A stretch of DNA of 64,000 bases from Rhodococcus antarcticus (lineage in GTDB: Bacteria > Actinomycetota > Actinomycetes > Mycobacteriales > Mycobacteriaceae). The notes beneath the pieces are model-generated. The model did no database searches and was not told the origin of the DNA. It worked only from the letters and a program-made list of their open reading frames with translations. Positions within the stretch are counted from its first letter, which is position 1. Each line of letters starts with the position of its first letter. Where the stretch lies: the NCBI RefSeq assembly GCF_026153295.1, contig NZ_CP110615.1, positions 1 through 64,000 on the forward strand, written 5' to 3'. Of this stretch, positions 28,871 to 37,109 are shown one piece after another. A program made the translations under genes and the position numbers.

Positions 28871-29489
28871 TCGGTCCGCCCCCTGCAGTTTTCCGCTTCC
28901 CCATGAAGATGGTCCACTCAGATGGACATTGCGAGCCTACCGCTAGGCACATCAGGGAATGGCGTATCCGGTCACTAATTCTATCTCCGCTGGTCCGTCT
29001 GAGTGGAAGGTCACGGGCGGCTGGCGGAACGGCATGAGCCGGACGGTGCCGGTCCATGAGGTCGCGCTAAGCGAAACCATGGCAACCGGGCCGCTGTCCG
29101 TGGCTCTGCGGGGACGACGAAGATGGAGATCCGCGCCTCGCTGGAACCGTCGGCCAGGGGCGGTGCGCTGATTGTGGCGACGCAGATCGGCGACGAGCTC
29201 GAGCAGTCGCCAACCTTCATCAACACCGACGTGAAGGGTCTCAGCTTGCGGGCCTGCGGGGACGAACGAGGCCATCGCACGCGGGAGGCCGGTCCTACTC
29301 CTCGAGAGCGACTACCGGCACCCTGCCGAGGTCGGAGATGAAGCCCCGCGGGGTTGGTGCAGCTCGTCGCGTGTTGCTGTGCAAGTGGGGGTGACTATGC
29401 CGAAGCGGCGAGCTGCTTGGCGGGGGCGGCGTGGGGAGCGGGCTGGGTGCAGGTGGGGTGAGCCGGGGCGGGGAGGTTCAGATGAGCGC
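28871..29489. other. Gene-free gap beside transposase remnants
   Basis: About 620 bases with short frames on both strands and no recognisable protein. It joins the exostosin-like gene to a truncated IS481 transposase, and the 5' half of that element is missing here. No clean terminal inverted repeat was found by eye. Confidence 0.35.
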
Positions 29490-29927
29490 CATCAGGGCTA
29501 CGACTACGTCCACTCCCTGATCGACGACCACTCCCGCCTCGCCTACTCCGAGGTCCTCGGTGATGAGAAGGGCACCACCTGCGCAGCGTTCCTCACCCGG
29601 GCCGCGACCTACTTCGCCAACCACGGCATCACCCGCATCGAGCGGCTCATGGCCGACAACGCCTGGGCCTACCGCCACTCCCTGAAGGCTGTCTGCGCGC
29701 AGCTGGGCACCACCCAGAAGTTCATCCGCCCGCACTGCCCCTGGCAGAACGGCAAGGTCGAGCGCCTCAACCGCACCCTGGCCACCGAATGGGCCTACCG
29801 GCAGCCCTGGACGACCAACGACGAACGCACCGCCGCCCTTGCCCCCTGGCTCGAGCACTACAACACTCGACTCCGCCACAGCGCACCCGGCGGCCAACCC
29901 CCAATCAGCCGACTGTCACCAACCTGA
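29490..29927 (+). pseudogene. IS481-family transposase, 5'-truncated
   Basis: The C-terminal catalytic (rve) domain of an IS481 transposase. It begins at GYDYVHSLIDDHSRLAYSEV and carries the three acidic residues: Asp in LIDDHS, Asp in MADNAWAYR, and Glu in NGKVERLNRT. It ends at PPISRLSPT. The N-terminal helix-turn-helix and first third of the protein are missing. The open frame back to 29379 is unrelated, low-complexity sequence. After the stop, a neighbouring frame reads NLMAGYT, which looks like the lost natural C-terminus, so the 3' end is damaged too. The element is not expected to move by itself. Confidence 0.85.
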
Positions 29928-30093
29928 TGGCCGGGTACACATAGCAGGGCAGGCTGATCCAGGGCCATCGTGTTAGTTCCTGTTCTGTGAGTCGCTTGGT
30001 CGCTTCTCGCAGAGCCTCACGCGATAGCCCCTCAACGATCGTGACCGACACGGCTACCAACAACGACGGACCCGAGCTAAACCACCCCAGGGG

Positions 30094-30220
30094 AGTCCTC
30101 CAAGGCGACCTGATCATCGGCCTGCAGCGCTCAGCGATCGGCACCCTCGTCGAGCGCAGCACTCGCTTCACGATGCTGGTCAACCTCCCCCGCGAGGCCG
30201 CGAACGCCACCTCGGGCTGA
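30094..30220 (+). pseudogene. IS30-family transposase remnant
   Basis: About 40 residues of an IS30 transposase core survive: GDLIIGLQRSAIGTLVERST followed by RFTMLVNLPR. This is the conserved stretch holding the first catalytic Asp (GDLIIG). The preceding residues VLQ replace the usual HWE. Nothing of the rest of the element is recognisable. Confidence 0.75.
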
Positions 30221-30242
30221 GACACCGCCGACCGTCCAGGGG

Positions 30243-31370
30243 TCAGCGCGGCTCGAGGATGCCGGCGCTGACGAGCGATTCGATGGCCGTCTCCACCACC
30301 GCAGTCGTGTCGACCGCTGCCGGCGCTCCGTGTGCACGGACCACTGCACGGACGAGTTCATCTATGGGCGACGCCACCCCGGCTGCGTGCCACAACGCGG
30401 GCGCGATGCCGTCGAGCACGTACACTTGGTCTCCCTTCAGCACGATGAGGCATCCGCCCTCATCGATCACGTCGTCGACCGCGCAGCGCCGATACAGCAG
30501 CAGGTCGGCTGATGCTGGGATCGCTGTCGGGGTTGGTTCGTCGGGGCGCGGGAGGCCGATGATGGTGGCGGTAGCCAGCCTGCGAGAGACCTCCGGGTCG
30601 GACAGCAGGCCGGTCACCACTGCGGGCAAAGAGTCCGCGTTGCGGTAGGTCACCCTTTGCAGTCCGCCGCACGCGCGCACGAGGTCCTGGACACGCTGCA
30701 GCGGACGTTCACGCGCGCCGAGGAAGCTGATCTGGGCGACGAGCTCCGGAACCGCGTCCACGAGATGCAGCGGTTCGAGCACGGCTGGCGCTCCGGCCGG
30801 GTGGTCATCGTCACGGTCGAGCATCAACAGGGCCACAAGGCGCAGTGGCCTTCCGGTCAGCTCGCGCAGGCCCAGATCGTCCGGCGACACCTGGTCTTTG
30901 TAATGGTCGGGACCGGGGTTGATGACTGACAGCGGTTTCGGATACGGAATCACCGACAGGTCGTCACGGATGGCCGCGGTCTCGTCTGTCACATAACCCA
31001 GGCTTTGCGCCAGCGCAATTGAGGCAGTCGTCTTTCCACTGCCGGAACGGCCAATGAAGGCGACAACCGCGCCAGTGTTGGGGTCCGCAACTGCCCCGGC
31101 GTGCAACATCAGCAGGTCGAATCTGCGGGCGGTGATCGCCGCCACCGTGACGGCAGTGGTGAGTCGCTCAGACATCGCCAGCAGCGATTGACGAGAATCG
31201 TTGGCACGCGGCAGGCTCGGACGCGGTTCACTTGCGTGAATCTGGAGCCGACTACCTGTAACTGACAACTCACGGCAGCGCCGCCAGGCATTGAGAAGGC
31301 TGACGTCAACCGCACCGCTGAGCGTCAGATCGACGGGGCAACCCAGTGCGTTTGCGAGGCGTACCTGCAT
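30243..31370 (-). CDS. HPr-kinase-like P-loop protein with PqqD-like C-terminal domain
   Basis: Predicted ATP-dependent kinase of 375 residues. Walker A is GRSGSGKTT at residues 107-115, preceded by LMLHAGAV, the typical HprK-like approach, and followed by VTDETAAI. Residues about 290-375 (YRRCAVDDVIDEGG through VSAGILEP) look like a PqqD or RiPP-recognition-type winged helix, with the features VLDGIAPALW and a C-terminal helix pair. HprK-like kinases with PqqD partners occur in lasso-peptide and HPr-rel-A loci. Here the two functions appear fused, while a second, free PqqD lies at 33053. It is the last gene of a six-gene minus-strand run. The substrate is unknown. The small exported protein immediately upstream is a candidate. 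Confidence 0.78.
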   Translation of the reverse strand: MQVRLANALGCPVDLTLSGAVDVSLLNAWRRCRELSVTGSRLQIHASEPRPSLPRANDSRQSLLAMSERLTTAVTVAAITARRFDLLMLHAGAVADPNTGAVVAFIGRSGSGKTTASIALAQSLGYVTDETAAIRDDLSVIPYPKPLSVINPGPDHYKDQVSPDDLGLRELTGRPLRLVALLMLDRDDDHPAGAPAVLEPLHLVDAVPELVAQISFLGARERPLQRVQDLVRACGGLQRVTYRNADSLPAVVTGLLSDPEVSRRLATATIIGLPRPDEPTPTAIPASADLLLYRRCAVDDVIDEGGCLIVLKGDQVYVLDGIAPALWHAAGVASPIDELVRAVVRAHGAPAAVDTTAVVETAIESLVSAGILEPR

Positions 31371-31422
31371 CGTCAGCGTCCGCGCGAGACTGCTGCTGGG
31401 CTGTCGCGAAGCGGGGGGTTGC

Positions 31423-31899
31423 TCAGATGCTGGATGTGCAACCCGTTGCGCCGGTGCCGGTGATGGTGGCCGTGTTCCCGTCGCCGGTGAGGGTGAAGGT
31501 CCCGTTGGTGGACCTCGTGACAGACGCGACAGTCACCGTGCTACCAGCGAGGATATCTGCGTTGGAGGTGAAGGTCACTGTGCCGCCGGATGGGGTGCCT
31601 GCGATGAACACGGGAAGGCCCGACTGGGCGAATTTACCGGCGATGTTGCCATTTCCGCCAGGGTTCGTGTAGTTCAGCGTCACGACGCTGCCCGAGGGAA
31701 GTGTTCCAGAGATCACCTGCAGCGAGAAGGTTCCGGTGCTGCAGTCCGCGATCAACTTGTACTTGAACTTCGACGCAGCGGCCGCCGACGGGGCCAGAGT
31801 GACCGAGGCGATGATCGGAACGCTCCACACCGCTCCTCTGGCGACGGTCCGTCGAGAGAACCTCCGGGTGGCCAAGCTCTCGTCAGGCGTGTCGGACAT
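31423..31899 (-). CDS. Small Tat-exported protein of unknown function
   Basis: A 158-residue protein that I do not recognise. The N-terminus has a twin-arginine leader (RRFSRRTVARGAVW, arginine pairs at 12-13 and 16-17), a hydrophobic stretch to about 34, and an Ala-rich cleavage region APSAAAAS ending near 43. The mature part is rich in Thr/Ser/Gly with beta-strand-like alternation. It has exactly two cysteines, Cys53 and Cys154, four residues from the end, which could close a disulfide across the whole domain. It lies 52 bases upstream of the HprK/PqqD fusion gene and in the same direction as the MauE-thioredoxin gene, so both kinase and redox partners are at hand. Confidence 0.75.
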   Translation of the reverse strand: MSDTPDESLATRRFSRRTVARGAVWSVPIIASVTLAPSAAAASKFKYKLIADCSTGTFSLQVISGTLPSGSVVTLNYTNPGGNGNIAGKFAQSGLPVFIAGTPSGGTVTFTSNADILAGSTVTVASVTRSTNGTFTLTGDGNTATITGTGATGCTSSI

Positions 31900-32003
31900 T
31901 CTGAAGGTCCCGTCGTTAAGTTCTGCTGGGGTCGCGACCCACCGCGCGATCGGAGAGAGTCTGGCACACGCTGGGCGAATCTCGACAGCGCGTCATCGGA
32001 TGG

Positions 32004-33056
32004 TTACGTACGGCTGACTGCGGCAGAAAGTTGCAGCGCACGATCGCGCCACCCTGTCGGAATGTGCGAGGCGGGAGCGGGCGGCGCGGCGGCCGCACGC
32101 ACGACCGCGCCGGCGAAGGCAGATCGCCCGACCACAGACGTGCCGGCGTCGGTCAGCGACTGGAACCCTGACGTCGGCGTGGCCACCACGGGTCGCCCGG
32201 CCGCCAGGTACTCCCGGGCCTTGATCGCGTCCAGCGACAGTGTGAACGGCGTGATGAGGTGCGGGCACACCAGCACGTCCAGGCTGGTCATCCAGGACGG
32301 CACCTCGGTGTGGTCGACCGGGCCGTGGCGCACCACCCCGGCGGCGTCGAGCTCGGCACGGGAGGCGTCGTCCAGGGCGTCCGGCCCGACCAGGTGCACG
32401 GTGCCGATGCCCGGGGTGCGGGCGAGCTCGGCGACCAGCGGCACGTCGAGACGCTCCGCGTGCAGGGTGCCCACGTAGCCCACGTGCGGACCCGGCCCGT
32501 CGAGGACCAGCCGCCGGGCGTGACGGAACCCGTCCAGGTCCACCCCGTTCGGCACCACGTGCGCCCGGACCCCGTAGCGCTCGTGCCACCGCTGCGCGAG
32601 GACGTCGCTGCACACCACGGTGGGGATTGCCAGGGCGAGCCAGTCCTCGGCGGCCACGAGCCGGTCGCGGACCCGGGGGGTGTTGACCGTCTCGCGCCAG
32701 TCGTCGGTCACGTCGTGGAACCCGCGCACCCCGTGCCCGGCCACCCACCGTCCTAGCGGGGCGTCGTTCACCCACAGCAGGTCCGCACCGCGCAGGGGCC
32801 CAGCCCGCAGCTCGGCGGCCACCAGCCGCAGCCCGCCGGCCCGGCGGGGCAGACGCAGCCGGGGCCGCAGGGCGGTGACGCCGGGGTGCGGGGTGGAACG
32901 GGTGGCGCGGCCCCGCCCGGCCGGCTCGACGAAGGTGACCCGCTCGACCAGGCCCTGCTCCAGCAGCTGCGAGACCAGGTGCTGGTTGCGCCGCCACACC
33001 CCGTCCCACGGCTCGAGGGAGAGCACCACCAGGTGCCGAGCCAGCAGGGTGGTCAC
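32004..33056 (-). CDS. Glycosyltransferase, GT4-like (TuaH-type)
   Basis: A 350-residue glycosyltransferase beginning at the GTG at 33056, which overlaps the stop of the PqqD gene (GTGA). The N-terminus HLVVLSLEPWDGVWRRNQHL is typical of TuaH-like enzymes. Further on come FHDVTDDWRETV, VPNGVDLDGF and GYVGTLHAERLDVPL. The donor region is PHLITPFTLSLDAIKAREYL, with the DxxKxxEYLAxG motif of this subgroup. Longer upstream reading is a shadow of the neighbouring gene. Tight coupling to PqqD suggests it acts in the same pathway, perhaps glycosylating a peptide or protein. Confidence 0.87.
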   Translation of the reverse strand: MTTLLARHLVVLSLEPWDGVWRRNQHLVSQLLEQGLVERVTFVEPAGRGRATRSTPHPGVTALRPRLRLPRRAGGLRLVAAELRAGPLRGADLLWVNDAPLGRWVAGHGVRGFHDVTDDWRETVNTPRVRDRLVAAEDWLALAIPTVVCSDVLAQRWHERYGVRAHVVPNGVDLDGFRHARRLVLDGPGPHVGYVGTLHAERLDVPLVAELARTPGIGTVHLVGPDALDDASRAELDAAGVVRHGPVDHTEVPSWMTSLDVLVCPHLITPFTLSLDAIKAREYLAAGRPVVATPTSGFQSLTDAGTSVVGRSAFAGAVVRAAAAPPAPASHIPTGWRDRALQLSAAVSRT

Positions 33057-33334
33057 GAGGTGTGGTCCCGGGGCTGGTGGACGAGCAGGTTCCGGGTCAG
33101 CAGATCGTCCACGAGGGCGGCGGCAGCGTGGGCGATGGTGTCGTCGTCGCCCTGGTACTGCTCTTGCAGCGTCCGCACCACGTCCTGCCGGCCGAGCCCC
33201 TCGGCCACCAGCAGCCACACGTCCGCCGCGGTGCCCTCCAGTGCGAGCCGTTGCCCGGTGCCGGGGGGGGCGATCACGACGGAGTCGCCGTCAAGTACCC
33301 ATCCCACCCCGGGTGCGACGGTGTACCCGCTCAC
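33053..33334 (-). CDS. PqqD-like peptide-binding protein
   Basis: A 93-residue protein of PqqD size and pattern. The N-terminal beta-hairpin region reads YTVAPGVGWVLDGDSVVIAPPG and is followed by LEGTAADVWLLVAEG. The C-terminal helices VVRTLQEQYQGDD and ALVDDLLTRNLL resemble the winged-helix family. PqqD proteins bind leader peptides and hand them to modifying enzymes. The GTG at 33334 overlaps the MauE-thioredoxin stop and its own stop overlaps the glycosyltransferase start, so it is in a strictly coupled trio. Confidence 0.82.
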   Translation of the reverse strand: MSGYTVAPGVGWVLDGDSVVIAPPGTGQRLALEGTAADVWLLVAEGLGRQDVVRTLQEQYQGDDDTIAHAAAALVDDLLTRNLLVHQPRDHTS

Positions 33335-34308
33335 CGGTGGGCCTCCACCGCACGCCGGGCCGTGTGGCCCTGCTCGAGCAGCCCGTCCCGCACCACCGCG
33401 TAGTTCTCCCGGACGGCGTCCGGTCCGTAGACGGGTTCGCCCAGCACGGCACCGTCGGCTCCCACGAGCACGGCCCCGGGGTTGAAGGCGATGGCGAAGC
33501 GGTCGGTGACCCAGCCGGCCTGCTGCAGCAGCACCCGCAGCCCCGGGTTGGCGGCGGCCTCCGCCCGGTTGTCCGCGAGGGAGCCGCTGCCCACCACGAC
33601 CACGTGCACGGGCCCCTCGTCGTTCTGCCAGCGCTCCAGCTCGGGCAGCAGCTCGCCGCACCCGCCGCAGCCGGGGCGGGTGAACACGACCAGGGCGGGC
33701 AGCCCGTCGGCCACCACGTCGGCCAGGCTGACCTCCACCCCGTCCAGGTCGGGCAGCGTCACCATGGGGACCTCGGTGGGGGACGCGGTCGGCAGCGGAG
33801 CCCGGCCGTCGCCGCGAACGGCCACAGCCACCGCGGCCGCGACCACGAGGACCAGGACGAGCCCGGCGAGAACACCGGCACCGAGGTCCGCCAGGGCGGC
33901 GGGCGCCGACGAGAGCTGCGCGGCGCCGAGCACAGCCAGGACCACCAGCAGAGCGTTGCGCGCGACGGTGCCCCAGCCGGCCGGCCCCGCGCCGAGCTGA
34001 CCGAAGCAGTGGCAGTCCACACTGGTGCCCGCGCGCAGCGTGCGGACCACCGCCGCGGTGAGCACCAGCAGGAGCAGCCCCACCAGCATCGATCCGGTGC
34101 GGCCCACCGTTCCTGGGCCCAGCAGCAGGGCCGCCCCGCCCAGCTCAAACGCCGGCAGCCCCGCGGCCACCGCGGGCACGAGGCGCGCGGGCACCCCGAA
34201 GGCGACGACGGCCCCGAGGGTGCCGGGGCGGTCGAGCAGCTTGGCCGTGGCCGAGAGCACCAGGACCGCCATGAGCACCACGCGGGCCAGCAGGATCACC
34301 TCGGTCAC
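33331..34308 (-). CDS. MauE/DoxX-like membrane protein fused to a thioredoxin-fold domain
   Basis: A 325-residue fusion. Residues 1-165 hold about five membrane segments of the MauE (methylamine utilisation) type, with the cysteine pair CHCFG at 99-103. Residues about 175-300 form a thioredoxin-like domain with the active-site CGGC at 214-217 (VVFTRPGCGGCGELLPEL). MauE proteins help form disulfides in periplasmic partners. Here the membrane cysteines could relay electrons for the fused thioredoxin. The obvious client in this operon is the exported protein at 31423, which has just two cysteines. The gene is 18 bases downstream of the nucleotidyltransferase. Confidence 0.85.
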   Translation of the reverse strand: MTEVILLARVVLMAVLVLSATAKLLDRPGTLGAVVAFGVPARLVPAVAAGLPAFELGGAALLLGPGTVGRTGSMLVGLLLLVLTAAVVRTLRAGTSVDCHCFGQLGAGPAGWGTVARNALLVVLAVLGAAQLSSAPAALADLGAGVLAGLVLVLVVAAAVAVAVRGDGRAPLPTASPTEVPMVTLPDLDGVEVSLADVVADGLPALVVFTRPGCGGCGELLPELERWQNDEGPVHVVVVGSGSLADNRAEAAANPGLRVLLQQAGWVTDRFAIAFNPGAVLVGADGAVLGEPVYGPDAVRENYAVVRDGLLEQGHTARRAVEAHR

Positions 34309-34326
34309 GCCGACCAGTGTGGTCGC

Positions 34327-35256
34327 TCAGCCACGGCGCGCGCCCCGCACGGCCCGCAGCGCCGCCGGTGTCGCGCGCGCGCCCTCGACCAGCCGGCGCC
34401 CGTAGCCGCGGGCCAGGGCACCCCGGGAGGCCGCCGTACGCGGGTCCCGCATGCGCATCACCGAGGGGTGCGGCACCAGCCACCGGGCCACCTGCACGAG
34501 CTGATGTCTGAGCGACAGCGAACCTAGCTCGGCCACCCGCACCGCGGTGCGCGAGGCGCCGACGGTGCGCAACCGCCACTCGGCGGTGACGTCGACGGCG
34601 GCGAGCGCCGGGGTGTCGCGCACCACTGCGGCCCCCGCCGGCACCAGCTCAAGACCGGCCCGCAGGGCCGGCAGCGCCCCCAGCTGGTCGGCCAGCGCCG
34701 CCACGTCCGACCAGTCCAGTGTCGCGTCCGGCCCGCACAGCCGCTCCAGGTCCAACATGGCCTGGGCGGTGCCGCTGCGTGCTGTGTTCAGGGCGACGAG
34801 CACCGCCCGGGTGCTGAGATCGGGGAACCACACGGGCAGGTGCGCCAGCTCGGCGGCCACCCGCCGCGCCCAGAGCACCGACCACGCCTGCGCCGGGGGG
34901 ACGGTGATGCCGGGGAAGCGGTGGTGCAGGTCCACCTCGCCGTTGCCGGGGGAAAGATCCGGCCGGGCCAGCACCACGGCGTGGTCCTCGCTGGTGTGGT
35001 GGGTGACACCGGGGAAGCGCTCACCGAACCCGTGGGCGGCGAGCACGGCCAGCGCCTCATCCAGCCGGTCCCGCGGCACCAGCACGTCCACGTCGCCCCA
35101 CGGCCGACCACCGCCCGGGTGCAACCACCGCACCACCGTCGGTCCCTTGACGTGCAGCACGGGGACACCGGCCCGGGCCAGCAGGTGGGCGACCTCGGCG
35201 TGCAGCAGCTCGGCAGCCACGTCCGGGGACATGGCCACGTCGTCTTCCCGGGTCAC
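34327..35256 (-). CDS. Nucleotidyltransferase-fold protein (NTP_transf_5-like)
   Basis: A 309-residue protein from the GTG at 35256; an ATG at 35232 is an alternative. The nucleotidyltransferase catalytic pattern is GGRPWGDVDVLV with Asp55 and Asp57. VLHVKGPTVVRWL precedes it and VDLHHRFPG follows. This family is found in polysaccharide, lasso-peptide and HPr-rel-A-type loci, where its role is poorly defined. Here it is the first of six same-direction genes and is divergent from the GT4 gene at 35324, so a promoter should lie in the 67-base gap. Confidence 0.8.
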   Translation of the reverse strand: MTREDDVAMSPDVAAELLHAEVAHLLARAGVPVLHVKGPTVVRWLHPGGGRPWGDVDVLVPRDRLDEALAVLAAHGFGERFPGVTHHTSEDHAVVLARPDLSPGNGEVDLHHRFPGITVPPAQAWSVLWARRVAAELAHLPVWFPDLSTRAVLVALNTARSGTAQAMLDLERLCGPDATLDWSDVAALADQLGALPALRAGLELVPAGAAVVRDTPALAAVDVTAEWRLRTVGASRTAVRVAELGSLSLRHQLVQVARWLVPHPSVMRMRDPRTAASRGALARGYGRRLVEGARATPAALRAVRGARRG

Positions 35257-35323
35257 GGAGGCGACGCTAGGGCATGGCGCAGATTCGTCCGACCAGCCCG
35301 ACCCGCTGGGGTAGCGTCCGCTG

Positions 35324-36301
35324 GTGTCCCCGAATCGAAGCGGCGACCTGCTGTGCGTGCCGGCGTGGCCGCTGCTGGAGCTCCCGGCCGACCCGGACGT
35401 CGTGGTGGCGTGCCGCCCGGTGGACTTCGGGGTGTCGAGGTGGCGTGCGACGCTCACGCGCATCTCCAGCGCGGTCGGCCTTGCCCGACGCGCGGCCCAT
35501 CACGATCGCCTGTTCCTCGCCACCGCGGGATCAGAGATCGTCCTGATGGGCCTGCTCCACCGCGTGCTGTTCCGTCGGACCGAGCTGGTGGTGCTCGATC
35601 CGATCCTGGGCGAACCTGGCCATGCTGACGTGCTGCGCAAGATCGGTGCGCGCGGGGTGGATCAGTTCATCGTCATCAGGCGGGGAGACGTGGCGACTCT
35701 CCACGCTCAGTGGGGCGTGCCTCCGACTTGCACCCGCTTCCTCAAATTTCCGTCGCCGTCGCATGTGGGCACGTCTCGGGAGGTGGTGCAAACGGATGGA
35801 CCGACCCTGGTCTACAGCGCGGGCAGCGCATTTCGTGACTGGCCCACACTCGTCGCCGCGCTCGAACAGCTACCCGGTACGCAGGCAGTGCTGAGCGGCT
35901 GCCCTGAGTCCTTGATCCCGCCGTCGCTGCGTCACAGGGTGAAGTGCCGGGGAACGCTCTCCGTCGAGGAGGGCCGCATCCTGCTTCTGGAGGCCGACAT
36001 CGTCGCACTCGCCATGTTGGACACGGTCGCATCGTCGGGGCCGCTCGTCCTGCTGGACGCTCTGGCCGCCGGCAAGGCAGTCGTGGTGACCGACGTCAAC
36101 GGCACGCGGGACTACATCGAACACGGCCGGACGGGCCTGCTGGCTCGGGCAGGAAGCATCGACTCGTTGAGAGACGCCTTAGAGCAGGCGGGGGACTCCT
36201 CGGACCGCCGTGCGCAGCTTGGCGCACAGGCCCGGGAGTGGAGCACGATAAACAGTGCGGCCCAGTTCTGGGAAGGCGTGATGGAAGTGCCAACCGCGTA
36301 G
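35324..36301 (+). CDS. GT4-like glycosyltransferase
   Basis: A 325-residue protein with a GTG start. The N-terminal domain is divergent. The C-terminal domain has the usual GT4 layout: TLVYSAGSAFRDWPTLVAAL (start of the donor domain), ILLLEADIVALAM, and SGPLVLLDALAAGKAVVVTDVNGTRDY, where the first EX7E glutamate is replaced. FLAxxG-type and GLLARAGSIDSL ends are present. It is a lone plus-strand gene facing the FkbM methyltransferase at 36342 head-on, with a possible hairpin between them. Confidence 0.8.
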   Translation: MSPNRSGDLLCVPAWPLLELPADPDVVVACRPVDFGVSRWRATLTRISSAVGLARRAAHHDRLFLATAGSEIVLMGLLHRVLFRRTELVVLDPILGEPGHADVLRKIGARGVDQFIVIRRGDVATLHAQWGVPPTCTRFLKFPSPSHVGTSREVVQTDGPTLVYSAGSAFRDWPTLVAALEQLPGTQAVLSGCPESLIPPSLRHRVKCRGTLSVEEGRILLLEADIVALAMLDTVASSGPLVLLDALAAGKAVVVTDVNGTRDYIEHGRTGLLARAGSIDSLRDALEQAGDSSDRRAQLGAQAREWSTINSAAQFWEGVMEVPTA

Positions 36302-36346
36302 GTCCGTGTGCCCGCGAACTCGATGATCGGATTTGCGGGCCCTACG
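36297..36346. terminator. Possible bidirectional hairpin between convergent genes
   Basis: CGTAGG (36297-36302) and CCTACG (36341-36346) can pair, with an inner CCCGC/GCGGG stem (36311-36315 with 36335-36339). It spans the stop codons of two convergent genes. There is no T-run and the stem has an 8-base bulge, so this is tentative. Confidence 0.3.
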
Positions 36347-37070
36347 TGCGACGGCGCAGCAGCAGGTCGACGTCCAGCACCTGGCCTGAGGACGTGTCGA
36401 CGAAGCCCGAGTCGATGGAGACCACGTCGAACCCTGCCTCGTGCAGCCTTGGGAGCAAGTCGTAGATCGTGGAGCCGCCGATGTACAGCGGTACCAGGGC
36501 CATCTCGATGTCGACGAGCGCAACCTCAATGATCCGATCGGCCAGCCCGTCAAGCACAGCGTGCTCGGCGCCCTGCACGTCGACCTTCAGCATCGTCCGT
36601 GAACCCGCCGGGACGACCTGCGCCCACACGTCCTCAAGCCGGGTCACCTCGACACTGATCGTTTCGACCACCGACGCGCCCGGGATCTGCCCGGTCAGGT
36701 GGACGCCGGGAAGCAGTGTCGACGACGTGACGGTGTCGGCAGTGACGTGGAAGTCGACCGTTCCCGCAGCTGCCCCGAGCGCAAGCTCCATACCTGACCA
36801 CGAAGGGTCTGCGGAAAGACGAGACCGCATGTCGGCCATCACCGACGGAATTGGTTCGAAGGAGACGATTCGTCCCCCGTAGCCAGCGCGGCGGATCCAG
36901 CTGACGTACTGACCACGATTTGCGCCGACGTCGAGAAGGAGGTCGATGCCGGCCGAGCGCATGGCCGCTTGGCGGCGGGCGGCATGCGTGAGGTCGAGCC
37001 GGCTCAGCTCGACGTTGAACCTGTTCGCGACCTGCTTGGCGACGGACGTAGCACGAAGGCGGGCGGTCAT
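36342..37070 (-). CDS. FkbM family methyltransferase
   Basis: SAM-dependent methyltransferase of 242 residues. The SAM loop is LLDVGANRGQYVSWI, followed by IVSFEPIPSVM. The hallmark LKVDVQGAEHAVLDG is near residue 165, and VDIEMALVPLY follows. The layout is closest to the FkbM protein at 18912, though sequence identity is moderate. It lies downstream of the double-GT4 gene on the same strand with 39 bases between, so it may methylate a sugar added by that enzyme. Confidence 0.9.
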   Translation of the reverse strand: MTARLRATSVAKQVANRFNVELSRLDLTHAARRQAAMRSAGIDLLLDVGANRGQYVSWIRRAGYGGRIVSFEPIPSVMADMRSRLSADPSWSGMELALGAAAGTVDFHVTADTVTSSTLLPGVHLTGQIPGASVVETISVEVTRLEDVWAQVVPAGSRTMLKVDVQGAEHAVLDGLADRIIEVALVDIEMALVPLYIGGSTIYDLLPRLHEAGFDVVSIDSGFVDTSSGQVLDVDLLLRRRT

Positions 37071-37109
37071 CGGCCAAACCTACGGCGCCGGTGCAGTCCG
37101 GCGTCGCGA

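Noticed and set aside
28952-29275. A 107-codon minus-strand frame beside the exostosin-like gene
   Set aside because: The start is internal and the translation has no motif or steady codon bias. It cannot be told from chance.
29905-30225. A 106-codon minus-strand frame
   Set aside because: It is antisense to the IS30 transposase remnant, which has recognisable motifs on the plus strand.
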